This document shows positions 54,176 to 64,000 of a stretch of DNA of 64,000 nt, piece by piece (position 1 is the first letter of the stretch; every line of letters starts with the position of its first letter). This DNA comes from Muraenolepis orangiensis (Eukaryota; Chordata; Actinopteri; Gadiformes; Muraenolepididae), in contig CM051013.1 of the NCBI GenBank assembly GCA_027704905.1, positions 15,918,327-15,982,326 of the forward strand, written 5' to 3'. Made by a program: the position numbers and the translations under genes. A model generated the notes under the pieces. It saw nothing but the letters and a program-made list of their open reading frames with translations, was not told the origin of the DNA and did no database searches.

Positions 54176-55647
54176 CCGTATTGACCCGAATATAAGACGG
54201 GGTTTTTTTCCTAGAAAAAAATCTGAAAAAGAGGGGTCGTCTTATAATCGGGGTTTAGACTTTTCGATGTACCGTAATTGCACATGTAATTGCGCAACAA
54301 CAGATCGCGCCAAACGAGTGTTCCGAGACACCGCGCGACACTTAAAGTAACTCAATGTCTTAAAGTAACGGTACATAAAAACAGTTACCTGGAGAGATAG
54401 AAATGGAGAGACACAGCGACCAACTTGAAAAAAGTGGCTCAAAAGTAGGGCAAGTTAATAAACAGGAGAGACGAAGTTACGATGCCAATTTTAAGATAAT
54501 GGTGATAAACGAAGCAGAGACATCAAACACCTGTCATTGCGACGCAGGACAAGCCCAGCGCCTGCCCTCAGACTTCAGAGAGAAGCTACTGTCTTATCAG
54601 CGATATGTGATCAAGTTAAGGAAGAAGCACTCATACCCCCTTGATCAGATGGGCAATGCTGATCAAACGCCTGTGTATTTTGACATGCCAACATCTGTCA
54701 CTGTGCATAAGAAAGGCGACAAATCAGTGATCTACTGATCTACTGGAAACGAGAAGAGCCGAGTAACTGTCATGTTAACGCGCCTCGCAGATGGGACAAA
54801 ACTTCCCCCGTACGTGGGGGATTATGGTACGTGCCCAGGCAAAGGGCTGGATGGAGACGGAGCTTGTGGTGGACTGGCTCAAGGTGGTGTGGGGCAGACG
54901 GCGTGGGGGACTCAGAAAGAAGAGGAACATGTTGATTCTGGATGCTTTCCGTGGACACTTGACTGAGCCAGTCAAAACCTAGTGACCTAGTGATCATACC
55001 GGGCGGAATGACAAGCCAGCTGCAGGTGTTGGATGTGGTCGTTAACAAACCATTCAAGGTTCATCTGCGCAAGAGATCCACAGAGTGGATCCTGGCTGCT
55101 AATCACGCACTGACACCGTCTGGAAAAATCCAAAAGCCTGCAGTACGTTTGCTCTGTGAATGGATCTTGCAAGCATGGGCTGACGTTTCCCCAGAAAGCA
55201 TTAATGGGTTTAAGAAATGCTGCGTATGCCATGGATGGCAGCGAGGATGACGTGACGTGGGAGGAGACGGGGGAGCAGACGATGAGTGACGATAGCGGGA
55301 GTGAGAGGAACAACCAGCGATGTAGAAGACGAGCTGAATGAGAAGACGTGATGTGACCAATAGACTGATGTTCTGTTTCATTGCTCTACTGTTTTAGTGC
55401 ACTACCGTTTTATTGCACTACTGTTTCATTGCAATCTATCTAGCCTGTTTTGTTTTTGTTTGCCAAGTTAGGCAAATTTGAACACAATGTGTGATGTGTG
55501 TTATTATTTAAAAAAAAAATGATTTTATTTATAAAAAAAAGATTTGGTCTTCAAAAAAAATAAATCTTTTTTTTTTTTCCAAAAATGAGTCTTGAAAAAG
55601 AGGGGTCGTCTTATAATCGGGGTCGTCTTATATTCGGGTCAATACGG
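54176..55647 (+). mobile_element. Pogo/Tigger-type transposon
   Basis: Inverted ends CCGTATTGACCCGAATATAA and TTATATTCGGGTCAATACGG are flanked by TA on both sides (54174-54175 and 55648-55649). The adjacent GAGGGGTCGTCTTATAATCGG is also inverted at both ends. It contains a DDE_1-type transposase broken by frameshifts. It is inserted downstream of the putative transposase gene of the host element. Confidence 0.9.
54403..55250 (+). pseudogene. Pogo-type transposase (internally deleted, frameshifted)
   Basis: The N-terminus is a helical DNA-binding start (RRSYDANFKIMVINEAETSN), then a deletion leads to LPSDFREKLLSYQRYVIKLR. The core follows: MGNADQTPVYFDMP (first catalytic Asp in NADQTP), VTVHKKGDKSVIY, then in other frames MLILDAFRGHLTEPVKT (second Asp) and VIIPGGMTSQLQVLDVVVNK (third Asp). 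A C-terminal VSPESINGFKKCCV-like segment ends it. Stops and shifts occur at about 54736 and 54980. All three acidic residues are still recognisable. Confidence 0.85.
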
Positions 55648-55724
55648 TAATAGTGTTAATCATTTCCCAAATGGGCGTCGTCAAATTCTAACTTTCACGA
55701 TTATCTCCCCCCCCCTACCTCCAG

Positions 55725-57690
55725 GCAGATGGTGATTGTGGATGAAGGTGATGATGACGGGGATGACAGTGGGACTGCAGAGCGGGGGGGACAGGGGGGG
55801 TCCATTTTTATGTAGAGCTGTGTCATCAGCATAGCAATGGAATGATAGTCCATGCCTGCTGATGACACGGTCGAGGGGGAGCATATACAGGGTGAATAGG
55901 GTGGGGCCAAGCACGGATCCTTGGGGTACACCACAAGTGACGGGTTGGGTGGGGGAATGAGCACCTCCCATGGAGACACACTCAGTCCTTCCGGTCAGGT
56001 AGGACCGGAACCAGTACAGGGAGGTGTCAGTCCGATGGTGGAGTGGAGACGATTGAGGAGGATGGTGTGATCAACAGTGTCAAAAGCTGCAGTGAGGTCC
56101 AGGAGGATGAGGAGGGAGGGGGAGCCATTGTCCGAAGCAGTGAGGATGTCGTTGGTGATCCTGACCAGTGCTGTTTCAGTACTGTGAGCGGAGCGGAAAC
56201 CAGACTGGAATTTTTCGGAGATGTTGTTGAGGTGGTGTTGCAGTTGGGTGGCGACTATTTTTTCCAACACTTTGGAGAGGAATGGTAGGTTAGAGATGGG
56301 CCTGTAATTTGCGAGAACGTCCGGGTCTAAGGTGGGTTTTTTGAGGAGGGGAGTGATAATGGCCGTTTTTAGAGCTGATGGAACGTGACCGGACTGTAGA
56401 GAATGGTTTATTGCTTTGGTGATCAGGGGGCTTATGGCTTGGATGTGTAATTTGACCAGGGCTGTGGGAAAGGGGTCCAGGGTGCATGTGGAAGGCTTCA
56501 TCCGGCGGATGGTGTCCTCAACCTCTTGCTGCGTGGTGGGAGAAAAGCAGCAGAGAGGCTGGGAGGCCCCAGACTGTGGGATGGCAGTTGGAGCAGATGG
56601 AGTGGGGGGGCCGGAGAGGGAGGAACGGAATAGTGTCAACTTTGGTTTTGAAGAAGACCATGAAGTTGTTGCACTGTTCTGCAGTGATGGCTCTGTTTGA
56701 GGGGGGTTGAGGTTTTAGGAAGTGATTTATGGTTGAGAAAAGCTGTTTTGAGTTGCCGGAACTGTTATTGATGATGTTTGAGTAGAAGTTGGACTGAGCG
56801 TCTCTGAGGGACTTAGTGTAGGCCTTTTGGTGTTCCCTGTAGGCCATTTTATGAACCGTGAGCCCTGAGGTCTTGAGCCGCCGTTCCAGGACACGCCCAG
56901 CAGCCTTTATTTTCCGCAGCTCGCTGGTGAACCATGGAGCTGAGCGTGAGAATGTGACTGAATTTTATTGGGGCGTGAATGTCAAGGAGCCTGCTCAGGG
57001 ATTGGTTGTAGTAGTCCACCGATTCATTTGCTGATGAATGGGTTGCAGAGGCGAGATGATGGAGGTCCAAGGTCAAGGTGTCCGGGTTGATGTGTTTGAA
57101 GTTTCTGAAGTGGATTTCACGCTTGGGTTTGGTGTGGGAGGGTGGAAATGGCAGTTCCATGGAAATGACCTTGTGGTCGGACACGCCCATTTCGTAAACT
57201 AGTATGTTACTAACCGGGGCTGAGTCAGTGATAACTAGGTCTAATGTGTGCCCCTATGTGTGTGGGGACATGGATGTGTTGTGAGAGGTTAAGGCAGTCC
57301 AGTAGTTGTAAAAACTCAGATGCAAAAGGGGAGGAGGGGTTGTCTACGTGGATGTTCACGTCACCGAGAATTAGGATGTTGGGGGATGTAGTGCAGAGTG
57401 ATGTGAGGAGGTCGTGTATTTCCGAGATGAAAACTGAATTTGGTTTCAGTTTGGGTGGGCGGTAGATGAGTAGTATTGTAAGATTGAAAGGTGGTTTACA
57501 TTTGACTGCAAGGCATTCAAATGAGGATGGTGGGGGGAGGGGGAGAGATGTTAGTTCCAGCTCATTTTTGTGAAAAATGGCTAAGCCACCACCCACCCGC
57601 CCAGTGCTGCGTGCTTTTTGAATATAGCTATAGCCGGGAGGACAGGCTTTATTCAAAGTTGAATAAACCTCAGGTGGGTGCCAGGTCTCT
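55725..57690 (-). mobile_element. L2-type LINE, endonuclease and RT
   Basis: From 57690 downward on the - strand: ESVDLMCLTETWHPPEVYST (catalytic Glu), GRVGGGLAIFHKNELELTSL, LLIYRPPK, NILILGDVNIHVDNPSSPFA (D-x-N); then GVSDHKVISMELPFPPSHTK (SDH) at 57190. The pre-RT region spans 56518-56847, and the RT frame 55995-56639 has ANYRPISNLPFLSKVLEKIV, FQSGFRSAHSTETALVRITN and LLILLDLTAAFDTVDHTILL. Motif B/C follow at 55681-55971: TCGVPQGSVLGPTLFTLYML, LSFHCYADDTAL. Catalytic motifs are intact. It continues at 51997. Confidence 0.88.
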
Positions 57691-58106
57691 GTGAGGCACA
57701 TGAGGTCTACACTCTCGGATACGCATCTGCCAGGACGTCCACCACACCAGACTCCGCTGGCACACAAGTCACATCTGCCAAGGACCCTACCTCCTGCCAG
57801 ATCGTTCCCGAGGATTAACGACACGCCCTCGATAGGAAAACAATTTTCCACCCCAATTACCACTGGCCCCGACACCAACTCAGATGTAATATGGATAGTG
57901 TGAAGCGGAACTTCCATGACATGCATCCCAAAAGACCTGACAGTTATCCCAACATCCACCTCTGAACCACTGTCAAAAGGCAGCACATCCCTCCGAATAA
58001 ATGACTGGGACGCAGCCGTGTCCCTTAATATGGTCACAGGAACCTTCACCCCTTCGCTGGACAAGGATACAAACCCCTCACTGATGAACGGTAAGTAAGC
58101 TTTCAT
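57691..58106 (-). pseudogene. Gypsy retropepsin
   Basis: The - strand frame reads VPVTILRDTAASQSFIRRDV (active-site DTA in place of DTG), VMEVPLHTIHITSELVSGPV, VVIGVENCFPIEGVSLILGN and DLAGGRVL (flap and ILGNDLAGG motif). It ends at CVSES, where the L2 LINE starts; the frame happens to stay open into the LINE endonuclease, so the 293-codon frame is a chimera. The missing C-terminal linker resumes at 51042. Confidence 0.85.
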
Positions 58107-58128
58107 ATCCTCACCCCTTTGGGCATTC

Positions 58129-58700
58129 CTACTCAGAGATGTGTGTGGGTGTGGGTGTCATTACCAACAATATTTGTTTACTGGGACGGTTAACGGCATA
58201 ACAGTTCTCCTTTATGTGGCCTTTTTTCCCACAGTTGAAACACTCGCGCGTTTCTTCCCTCACTCTCCGCTCAGCCACCTCGCCCACACTGCCACCGCCA
58301 GAGGCCACAGGCCTGTCACCAAAGCCCCACCTCGGTCTACTCTCCACACTGCGCACGAGATAATTAGGTCTGTCAAAGAGTACTTTGTGCGCCAACACGA
58401 ACTCATCCGCAAGGCTCGCAGCCACCGAGCACTCAGTCACCTTATGTTCATTAATGTACATCGCCACATTATCGGGCAAACAATAGGACTTAAACTCCTC
58501 AAGAAGCACGAGTTCCCGCATCTTTACCAAAGTGTCCACTTTCTCCGACGCGCACCAACGATCAAACAGCTCTTTCTCGTAAGCGAACTCCACGTAGGTG
58601 CCAGACGTAGGTGCTTAGTAACATCGAACCTATCTTCATGATGCACTGCCCGCACCTCAACCTCAAGCCTTCTAAGCTCAAGCTCATGCACGCGCCCACG
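58129..58700 (-). pseudogene. Gypsy gag with SCAN-like capsid and CCHC knuckle
   Basis: The frame 58129-58593 encodes ELFDRWCASEKVDTLVKMRE, LVLLEEFKSYCLPDNVAMYI and NEHKVTECSVAASLADEFVL, the C-terminal SCAN-like helices. The knuckle is ECFNCGKKGHIKENC (C-x2-C-x4-H-x4-C). Upstream, LRRLEVEVRAVHHEDRFDVT (about 58670) belongs to the gag N-terminus; the capsid between them is deleted. Same broad lineage as the + strand gag at 11457. Confidence 0.85.
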
Positions 58701-58779
58701 CGGTCAAAGGGTGGGGGTTTTCTGATATTGGCACGGGAAGTACCATAAATACGGGAGTCACAGGGTGTCATGGTGTATG

Positions 58780-59560
58780 GCTGTAAGTTGGTGTAAACTC
58801 TACTCAGGAAAGTCCTCTCCTTTTCATTTACAGACACAACCTCACAGCATTCCTCACTACTTAGGATGAACATTTTGTTCCTTCTCTTGACTGCCGTCCT
58901 CTGCATCTTATCTTTAATTTTTGATTGTATTGTTTCCTCCAGGCGGTTAGCAACTTGCAGGAGTGGATTTTTCCCTGATCTCACCATTATTTTAATTTGC
59001 TGCAGCTTATTCTCAAATGGGAAGGCACTGAAGTGGTCAAGGGACCCAAATTGGTTTACATCAGCTGCAAGATGCAATAGTGAGTGTACATTGTAAACCA
59101 AAAATCGTTGGTGGTACAGAACCCCCCCTTGTTCAATAAAGTATTGTAGAAGATTCTGTGCATACAAACTGTGTTGCAGCCAGTTGTGGGGAGACTAAAA
59201 TGCATATTCTTGGAGTATGCCTTTTAGCATGATCTTCCCAGTGTAGAGAGCAATTTGTCTGAATTCAATTGCTTTCCAGCGATCAAGTTCTTCCAGCCCC
59301 CTAGGCTTTCGAGCAAAACAGTCTGGAATAACCGATCTGAGTGCGTCTAGACACTTGCAGACGCTAGTCATTTGAACTCTTGACAATCGAGTTTCCGTCT
59401 TGCCTCTTGTCCGCAGAAGCAGCAACTTCCCCATCACTCCAAGGCAGCATTGGTTCATGTAGTCCCCTAGAAATGACCTCAACATATCAATGGGCAGGCT
59501 GCAGAAGGGAGAGGTTCTTTCTGCCTGGTGATCCCGGTGATAACCAAATATAACCAAGTA
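58780..59560 (-). pseudogene. CACTA/EnSpm-like transposase C-terminal region
   Basis: The frame 59195-59557 has GKLLLLRTRGKTETRLSRVQ, VIPDCFARKPRGLEELDRWK and AIEFRQIALYTGKIMLKGIL. After one TAG (59195-59197) the same frame continues with YFIEQGGVLYHQRFLVYNVH, SLLHLAADVNQFGSLDHFSA and FPFENKLQQIKIMVRSGKNP. I know these blocks (FARKPRGL.ELDRWKA.EFRQ; VYNVH.LLHL..D...G.LD..SAFPFE) from fish transposase-domain proteins, with H..HL...FG resembling the CACTA-associated DUF4218. It joins the Gypsy gag leader near 58720. Confidence 0.65.
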
Positions 59561-59663
59561 GGCGCACTGCCTGTAGATAAAAATGATCCTTAAACCTGGT
59601 AGTCCTTGTACGTGTATGGTTGCAGATGTCAGTTGTTCTGCATACTTTCACAGGTGAATCACC

Positions 59664-61930
59664 ATGGAACAGGGCATACCCGAGGCCATATTGGCGGACA
59701 CTCAGCTGATTCAAGACTTGGCAGATGTGGCAAAAGACACCGCTCTTCTCAACGGTGTCTTCATGCGGACCAAAGAGGAGCCCGGCTCCTCCGAGGTAAG
59801 ACACGGACTGCAGCAGAACTTATTGTGTTCTGACCTGCAAAACATGTTGCGTGTGTTTAGCAGGATGCATAACCCGCAGCCCAGCCCATCGTAACCCCCA
59901 TATCTCAATTCACTGGAAGTGTCTTCTGGACCCGTGAATGAAGTATAATCGGTCTACAGTTGTTCACATTGTATCATGAAAAATGCTAGTTTAGCGGGTA
60001 TTGCCTTATTTTGAATTATGTGTGGGATTGTCAAAACTACATTTCTAAACACATAATGTTAATGCCATATTTTGTAAATGCATGTCGGCCTACTTTTACT
60101 GCGTTGCAGTATAAGCTTGACGTTGTTGTTGTCACTTTTGGCATCTAGCCTATTGTTGATGTATAATGCCCATCCCATGTCCTATGGGAGTTTACTGGAG
60201 TGTTTTTTACTTTGTGGATGACCCTTACTTTGTCATAAGAATGTTCTGTTCTATTTTGCTGAATGACCATTATTGTTATACTGCACACGCACACACATCT
60301 CTGTATCTATATTTTGTATCTTGTATATTTGTATTATAATTTACTGGACAGCTGGCTCTATAGTGCTAGCAGTCCAGAACTGAAAAGAAAAGAATGGATA
60401 GATTCATGGAAAGCACAGAGCTGGCTATTAAAGATCATTTTTAAAAATTTTGATATTTTATTTAATATCATGTAAAAGTCTTATTACTCATCAATTATTT
60501 AACTTTAAAAAAAAAATTTAAGATCCGTCTTTTTTTTTTTGTTCTTCTTTAAGAAGAACAGAAAAGCGTGCATCAATGTTTTGCTGTGTGTTTACACCGG
60601 ACCACTTTGTGGAACGGACATCATCAGTAGGAAGCTAGCCAAATCTATTCAAAGAAGTATGGTAGTTGACGGCACTATAGCAGGTTTATTTTGAAAGAAA
60701 ACTCTTATCGTGAATTCTATATTCAGAACTTGACCTCAGATTTGAATGGGCGCGTGGCTGCTCAGCCACGCGCTGCCTAGGATTCCGGTGTTCCCGAACA
60801 TTGGCAATTTATTTACAAACTTCCAAATGCTGACACACTTGTTACTTTGCTCAAAGCCATTGTGTTCTTTCAGATAAACGCCAATAAAACAAAAGCATTT
60901 TTTACTTTAAATGCCACTGCACTACTGTCCATATATTGGGCTTGTAGAACAAACAAGGTTATTGTTGCAAATTTGGCGAGGAGCTTTTAATAATCTACTT
61001 TCCTGTCAGTGCTTTACTATGGGGACATTATCAACTGTATATATATGCTGCCTCTACCACCTTGAAACCTTGACACAGTTAATCACGTTGCACTTTTTAT
61101 TGGTGATCATTTAAGAACGTATATGAGGCATTTCTTCAAAAACAACCTATTTACCTATTATAACTTGATATATATTGTTATATATTATACCATCACAGGG
61201 TATTCTAGTCCTCAGCAGACAAAGTCTCTTCAAGATATTTAAAAATGAAGTGGCTTTATTTCAATAAGCAAATTTGGAATAAATACAATTGGAGTTGAGG
61301 TATGTATGCTCGAAATAACTTGCTATTGCACTTCAAACCTGAATGTACTGACATTTCAGTATTTTTATGATTTCATTATTTTATTGCTTTATGATCTGTA
61401 CATTCTGTATTGTGTACTGTATGGCTTGCTTTGTAACCAGGGCGGAAATAAGGGGGGAAAAAAGGACAAAGAAAAAAAAGGACGGTGGAAAATGAAATGT
61501 ATACAAAAATATCTAACCTGTGACTGGGTATTTACAGTTGGTGACCTCCGTTCACACTGTTCCCTACCGCCGTGCCCAGAGGTGTGTTCGAGCAGGCGCT
61601 GGCATTATAAACTCACTACAACCTGCTGGTGGACTTGGTCAGCCAGGACACACGGTTCCTAGAGGAGACTCTGGCCAGGTAGGGCTGCAGTCAAGAACCT
61701 TCCGTAAGAGAGAGAGAGTTAAAAAAAATAATAATAATAAAGCCTTTCTCTCTCTCTTCTGCCTCCCTCTCTACATTTCTCTGCTGTTGGAATTGTTGCA
61801 TTCACGTACCTGTATGATTTACATGATGTAACAAAAGGTTTGTTTGTTTTTTAGCACCGCTGAATCGGATGTCTTCACCGGGAGGCTGCTTGATATTTAT
61901 CGCCAGACGACAAAAGGAGGAAAGTCACAG
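59664..61930 (+). pseudogene. gss: gss copy 2: exons 1-3 with a frameshift in exon 2
   Basis: Exon 1 (59664-59795) matches gss exon 1 over 132 bp with intact frame and the same upstream acceptor (CATACTTTCACAG, GTGAATCACC). Exon 2 (61538-61678) is 141 bp instead of 146: five bases are missing after GTGACCT, so TYAPFTLFP is lost and the frame shifts. Exon 3 (61855-61930) is 76 bp, with the same flanking intron (GATGTAACAAAAGG, GTTTGTTTGTTTTTTAG). No exon 4 follows; 593 bp later a third copy begins. Intron sequence is copied too, so this is a DNA-level duplication. It cannot encode an active enzyme. Confidence 0.92.
59796..61537 (+). other. Intron 1 of gss copy 2
   Basis: The first 230 bp and the last 700 bp recur with small changes in copy 3 (62655-62890 and about 62900-63307). 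The middle (about 60060-60960), absent from copy 3, includes A- and T-runs at 60505-60545, an inverted GTTCTTCTTTAAGAAGAAC (60541-60559), and a short inverted CGCGTGGCTGCTCAGCCACGCG at 60749-60771. No gene is seen. Confidence 0.6.
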
Positions 61931-62509
61931 GTACGCTTGGGGACTGACATCCGTCTCCAGCCTATCAGCACCATGACATTTGTGGGGTTTTTTTTGTTTT
62001 GTTTTTGTCGTTTCTATTTTTTTTCTTTTTTAAAAGTTTTCCAAAACTTTAAAGGTACAGACGGTCGGACCTTATGGGTCCTTGAGGCAAAAATATTCAG
62101 CATGTCCAATATGTTCATATACATACATGTGTTGAATTGTGCAAAAATAATTTGAAAGTACCAGTAGTGCAGCAGCATCATAAATACAGTGCAGAACAGT
62201 GCAGTATCTGTAATGAGTCCAGAAAGTCCAGCAAAAGTATGATATTGTAATGTAATATGGATGACAATTTTATGAAATTGGCACACTGGATAAAAACTGT
62301 CCTTGAACCTGGTAGTCCTTGTACGGATGCTGCGGAACCGGCGACTGTAGGGAGGAGAAGAGATAGTGCCCAGGGTGGTTGCAGTCCTTTGTGATGGAGA
62401 TTATTCCGGCATCTGGTCCTAAAGATCTCCTCAATGCATGGAAGTGCATACACGATGATCTTTTCCACCGTCCTCACGACCGAGATGTCAGTTGTTCCGC
62501 ATACTTTCT
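61931..62509 (-). repeat. Retroelement fragment between gss copies 2 and 3
   Basis: AAACTGTCCTTGAACCTGGT, AGTCCTTGTACGGATGCTGC and the following 150 bp (62290-62480) resemble a common fish retroelement 5' region. A deleted form of the same piece precedes copy 2 (59578-59627), ending at the same gss-proximal boundary (GATGTCAGTTGTTC). It is therefore part of the duplicated unit. The flank 61990-62290 is T-rich and unassigned. Confidence 0.5.
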
Positions 62510-62522
62510 CAGGTGAATCACC

Positions 62523-63453
62523 ATGGAACAGGGCATACCCGAGGCCATATGGGCAGACACTCAGCTGATTCAAGACTTGGCAGATGTGGCAAAAGACACC
62601 GCTCTTCTCAACGGTGTCTTCATGCGGACCAAAGAGGAGCCCGGCTCCTCAGAGGTAAGACACGGACTGCAGCAGAATTTATTGTGTTCTGACATGCAAA
62701 ACATGTTGCGTGTGTTTAGCAGGATGCATAACCCGCAGCCCAGCCCATCGTAACCCCCATATCTCAATTCACTGGAAGTGTCTTCTGGACCTGTGAATGA
62801 AGTATAATCGGTCTACAGTTGTTCACATTGTATCATGAAAAATGCTAGTTTAGCGGGTATTGCCTTATTTCTTTGGCCTACTATTGAATTATGTGTGGGA
62901 TGCTTTACTATATATATGCTGCCTCTACCACCTTGAAACCTTGACACAGTTTATCACGTTGCACTTTTTATTGGTGATAATTTAAGAACGTATATGAGGC
63001 ATTTCTTCAAAAACAAACTATTGACCTATTATAACGTTATATATATTATTATATATTATACCATCACAGGGTATTGTAGTTGAGGTATGTATGCTCGAAA
63101 TAACTTGCTATTGCACTTCAAACCTGAATGTACTGACATTTCAGTATTTTTATGATTTCATTATTTTATTACTTTATGATCTGTACTTTCTGTATTGTGT
63201 TTTGTAACCAGGGTGGAAATAAGGGGAGAAAAGGACAAATTAAAAAAATGGACGGTGGAAAATGACATGTATATAAAAATATCTAACCTGTGACTGGGTA
63301 TTTACAGTTGGTGACCTACGCTCCGTTCACACTGTTCCCTACCGCCATGCCCAGAGGTGTGTTCGAGCAGGCGCTGGCATTACAAACTCACTACAACCTG
63401 CTGGTGGATTTGGTCAGCCAGGACACACGGTTCCTAGAGGCGGCTCTGGCCAG
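62523..63453 (+). CDS. gss: gss copy 3: exons 1 and 2 (continues past the window)
   Basis: Exon 1 (62523-62654, 132 bp) encodes the same 44 residues as copies 1 and 2 except for IWADTQ in place of ILADTK/Q and VFMR in place of VLMR. Exon 2 (63308-63453) is the full 146 bp with TYAPFTLFPTAMPRGVFEQA and no frameshift; splice sites are intact on both sides. The acceptor before exon 1 is present (TTTCTCAG). If exons 3-12 follow beyond the edge, this could be a second functional gss; the window does not show them (up to 547 bp after exon 2). Confidence 0.88.
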
Positions 63454-63479
63454 GTAGGGCTGCAGTCAAGAACCTTCGT

Positions 63480-63790
63480 AATGGTGCCCTCACACCATAG
63501 CGTATGCTGAAACCTATGAGTTGCGTGTAAAAAAATATTTGTATACGCACCAAACGCAATTTGTAACCTATTCGACCTATGGGTTGCGTGTGGGTTGCAA
63601 ACTGAACTTATGATCCCCCAATATCTGCGATCACCGGCGTACGAGTTGCGTGCGAGTTGTTGCGAACACGATCGCAACATGATCGCGTACCTGTTCCGAT
63701 CGTGTTGCGTGCCTGTAGCGTACCTGTCACGATCGTGTTGCGTGCGTAGCGTACCTGTTGCGTACAAATTGATCGCAGGCATTCGCAGAG
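63480..63790. repeat. GATCG-rich short repeat region
   Basis: Variants of GTTGCGTGC, GCGTACCTGT and the palindromic CGATCG/GATCGTG recur in irregular order (for example ACACGATCGCAACATGATCG and TGTCACGATCGTGTTGCGTG). It looks like a degenerate tandem repeat inside the presumed second intron of gss copy 3. Confidence 0.5.
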
Positions 63791-63835
63791 AATTATGTTC
63801 AAAATTTCCGAACTTACTCTGCGTGTGTCTGTGTT

Positions 63836-64000
63836 ACGAACCAAACTTTTGGTCACACCCCGGACCGAGTAACACAGACTGGAATTCAGGGCTTACGTTG
63901 AAAGCAGACGTTTTATTTCGTAGACGCTGCCTTGTACATGGCGGGACGGTTATTAAATCAACGAAAGGAAAGATAATAAAACAGAAAGAAAACCCTAACT
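63836..64000. other. Possible LTR start at the window edge
   Basis: TGTTACGAACCAAACTTTTG, followed by GGACCGAGTAACACAGACTG and a T-rich GACGTTTTATTTCGTAGACG, is LTR-like in style. It is cut by the window end, so no second copy can be checked. Confidence 0.25.

Larger units (their letters stand above)
51998..55717 (+). mobile_element. Unclassified DNA transposon with 7-bp target duplication
   Basis: The ends are inverted: TAGGGGGGGGAGATAAT at the left and ATTATCTCCCCCCCCCTA at the right. The flanks carry the direct repeat CCTCCAG (51991-51997 and 55718-55724). Removing the element with one repeat restores the LINE frame across the site (TICLE joined to EIKAW). Further inside, ACGCCCATTT occurs inverted near both ends. 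The element holds a long + strand frame (52297-53889) and a pogo insertion (54176-55647). A 7-bp duplication and G-run ends do not match the superfamilies I know well. Confidence 0.8.

Noticed and set aside
60555..60770. Possible THAP-like fragment in intron 1 of gss copy 2
   Set aside because: Only a weak resemblance (FTPDHFVE) with no second supporting motif.

Overview
The window is vertebrate DNA, most probably a teleost fish. It holds a 12-exon glutathione synthetase gene with GT-AG introns, a vertebrate 5S rRNA gene, and the mobile elements usual in ray-finned fish: L2/CR1, Rex1, RTE and Tx1-clade LINEs, a Penelope-like element, SCAN-gag Gypsy elements, Tc1/mariner, pogo and hAT transposons. 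The species cannot be named from the sequence. There is no bacterial-style operon structure. The only intact host protein gene is gss, and most other reading frames are broken transposon genes.

Layout: 1-10026 carries gss on the + strand. Upstream lies a 24-bp minisatellite of CCAAT-box motifs and a candidate non-coding first exon. The introns hold a non-autonomous hAT with an exact target duplication, a CA microsatellite, L2-tailed fragments, hairpins and pieces of THAP- and SWIM/YqaJ-type transposon genes. A truncated Gypsy element (10321-12493) follows in the sense direction and supplies the first AATAAA downstream of gss. 12619-13466 is a relic of 5S rDNA: the 3' end of a Tx1-clade LINE joined to a 5S gene body, then one complete 5S gene. 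13560-26240 holds LINE, MITE and fold-back remnants, including an esterase-ORF1 LINE (19560-24485) split by a second LINE.

26244-42520 is a stack of nested insertions, with the older Tx1-clade LINEs on the - strand. They are interrupted by a Penelope-like element, a duplicated block carrying a 5S fragment, an RTE, a jockey-group LINE, and a hAT (32481-37982) that itself contains a second, unrelated hAT (33450-36385). Both hATs have perfect 8-bp target duplications. 43105-47985 is a Tc1 containing a Penelope-like element that is cut by a Rex1 LINE. 48545-58700 is a - strand Gypsy (gag-protease-integrase, no reverse transcriptase) split by an L2-type LINE. That LINE is split by an unclassified DNA transposon (51998-55717) with a 7-bp target duplication and a long open frame, and this in turn holds a pogo element. 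A CACTA-like transposase remnant (58780-59560) closes the block.

From 59640 to the right edge, the 5' end of gss recurs twice in direct orientation. gss copy 2 has exons 1-3 with a 5-bp frameshifting deletion in exon 2. gss copy 3 has intact exons 1 and 2 and runs toward the window edge. The locus is therefore a direct tandem gss array, with its first two units separated by about 50 kb of transposons.

The strongest leads are the gss array, the unclassified 51998-55717 transposon, the Tx1 LINE/5S rDNA association, and the Gypsy element whose protease is followed directly by integrase. All family names rest on recognising motifs by eye; no search was run.
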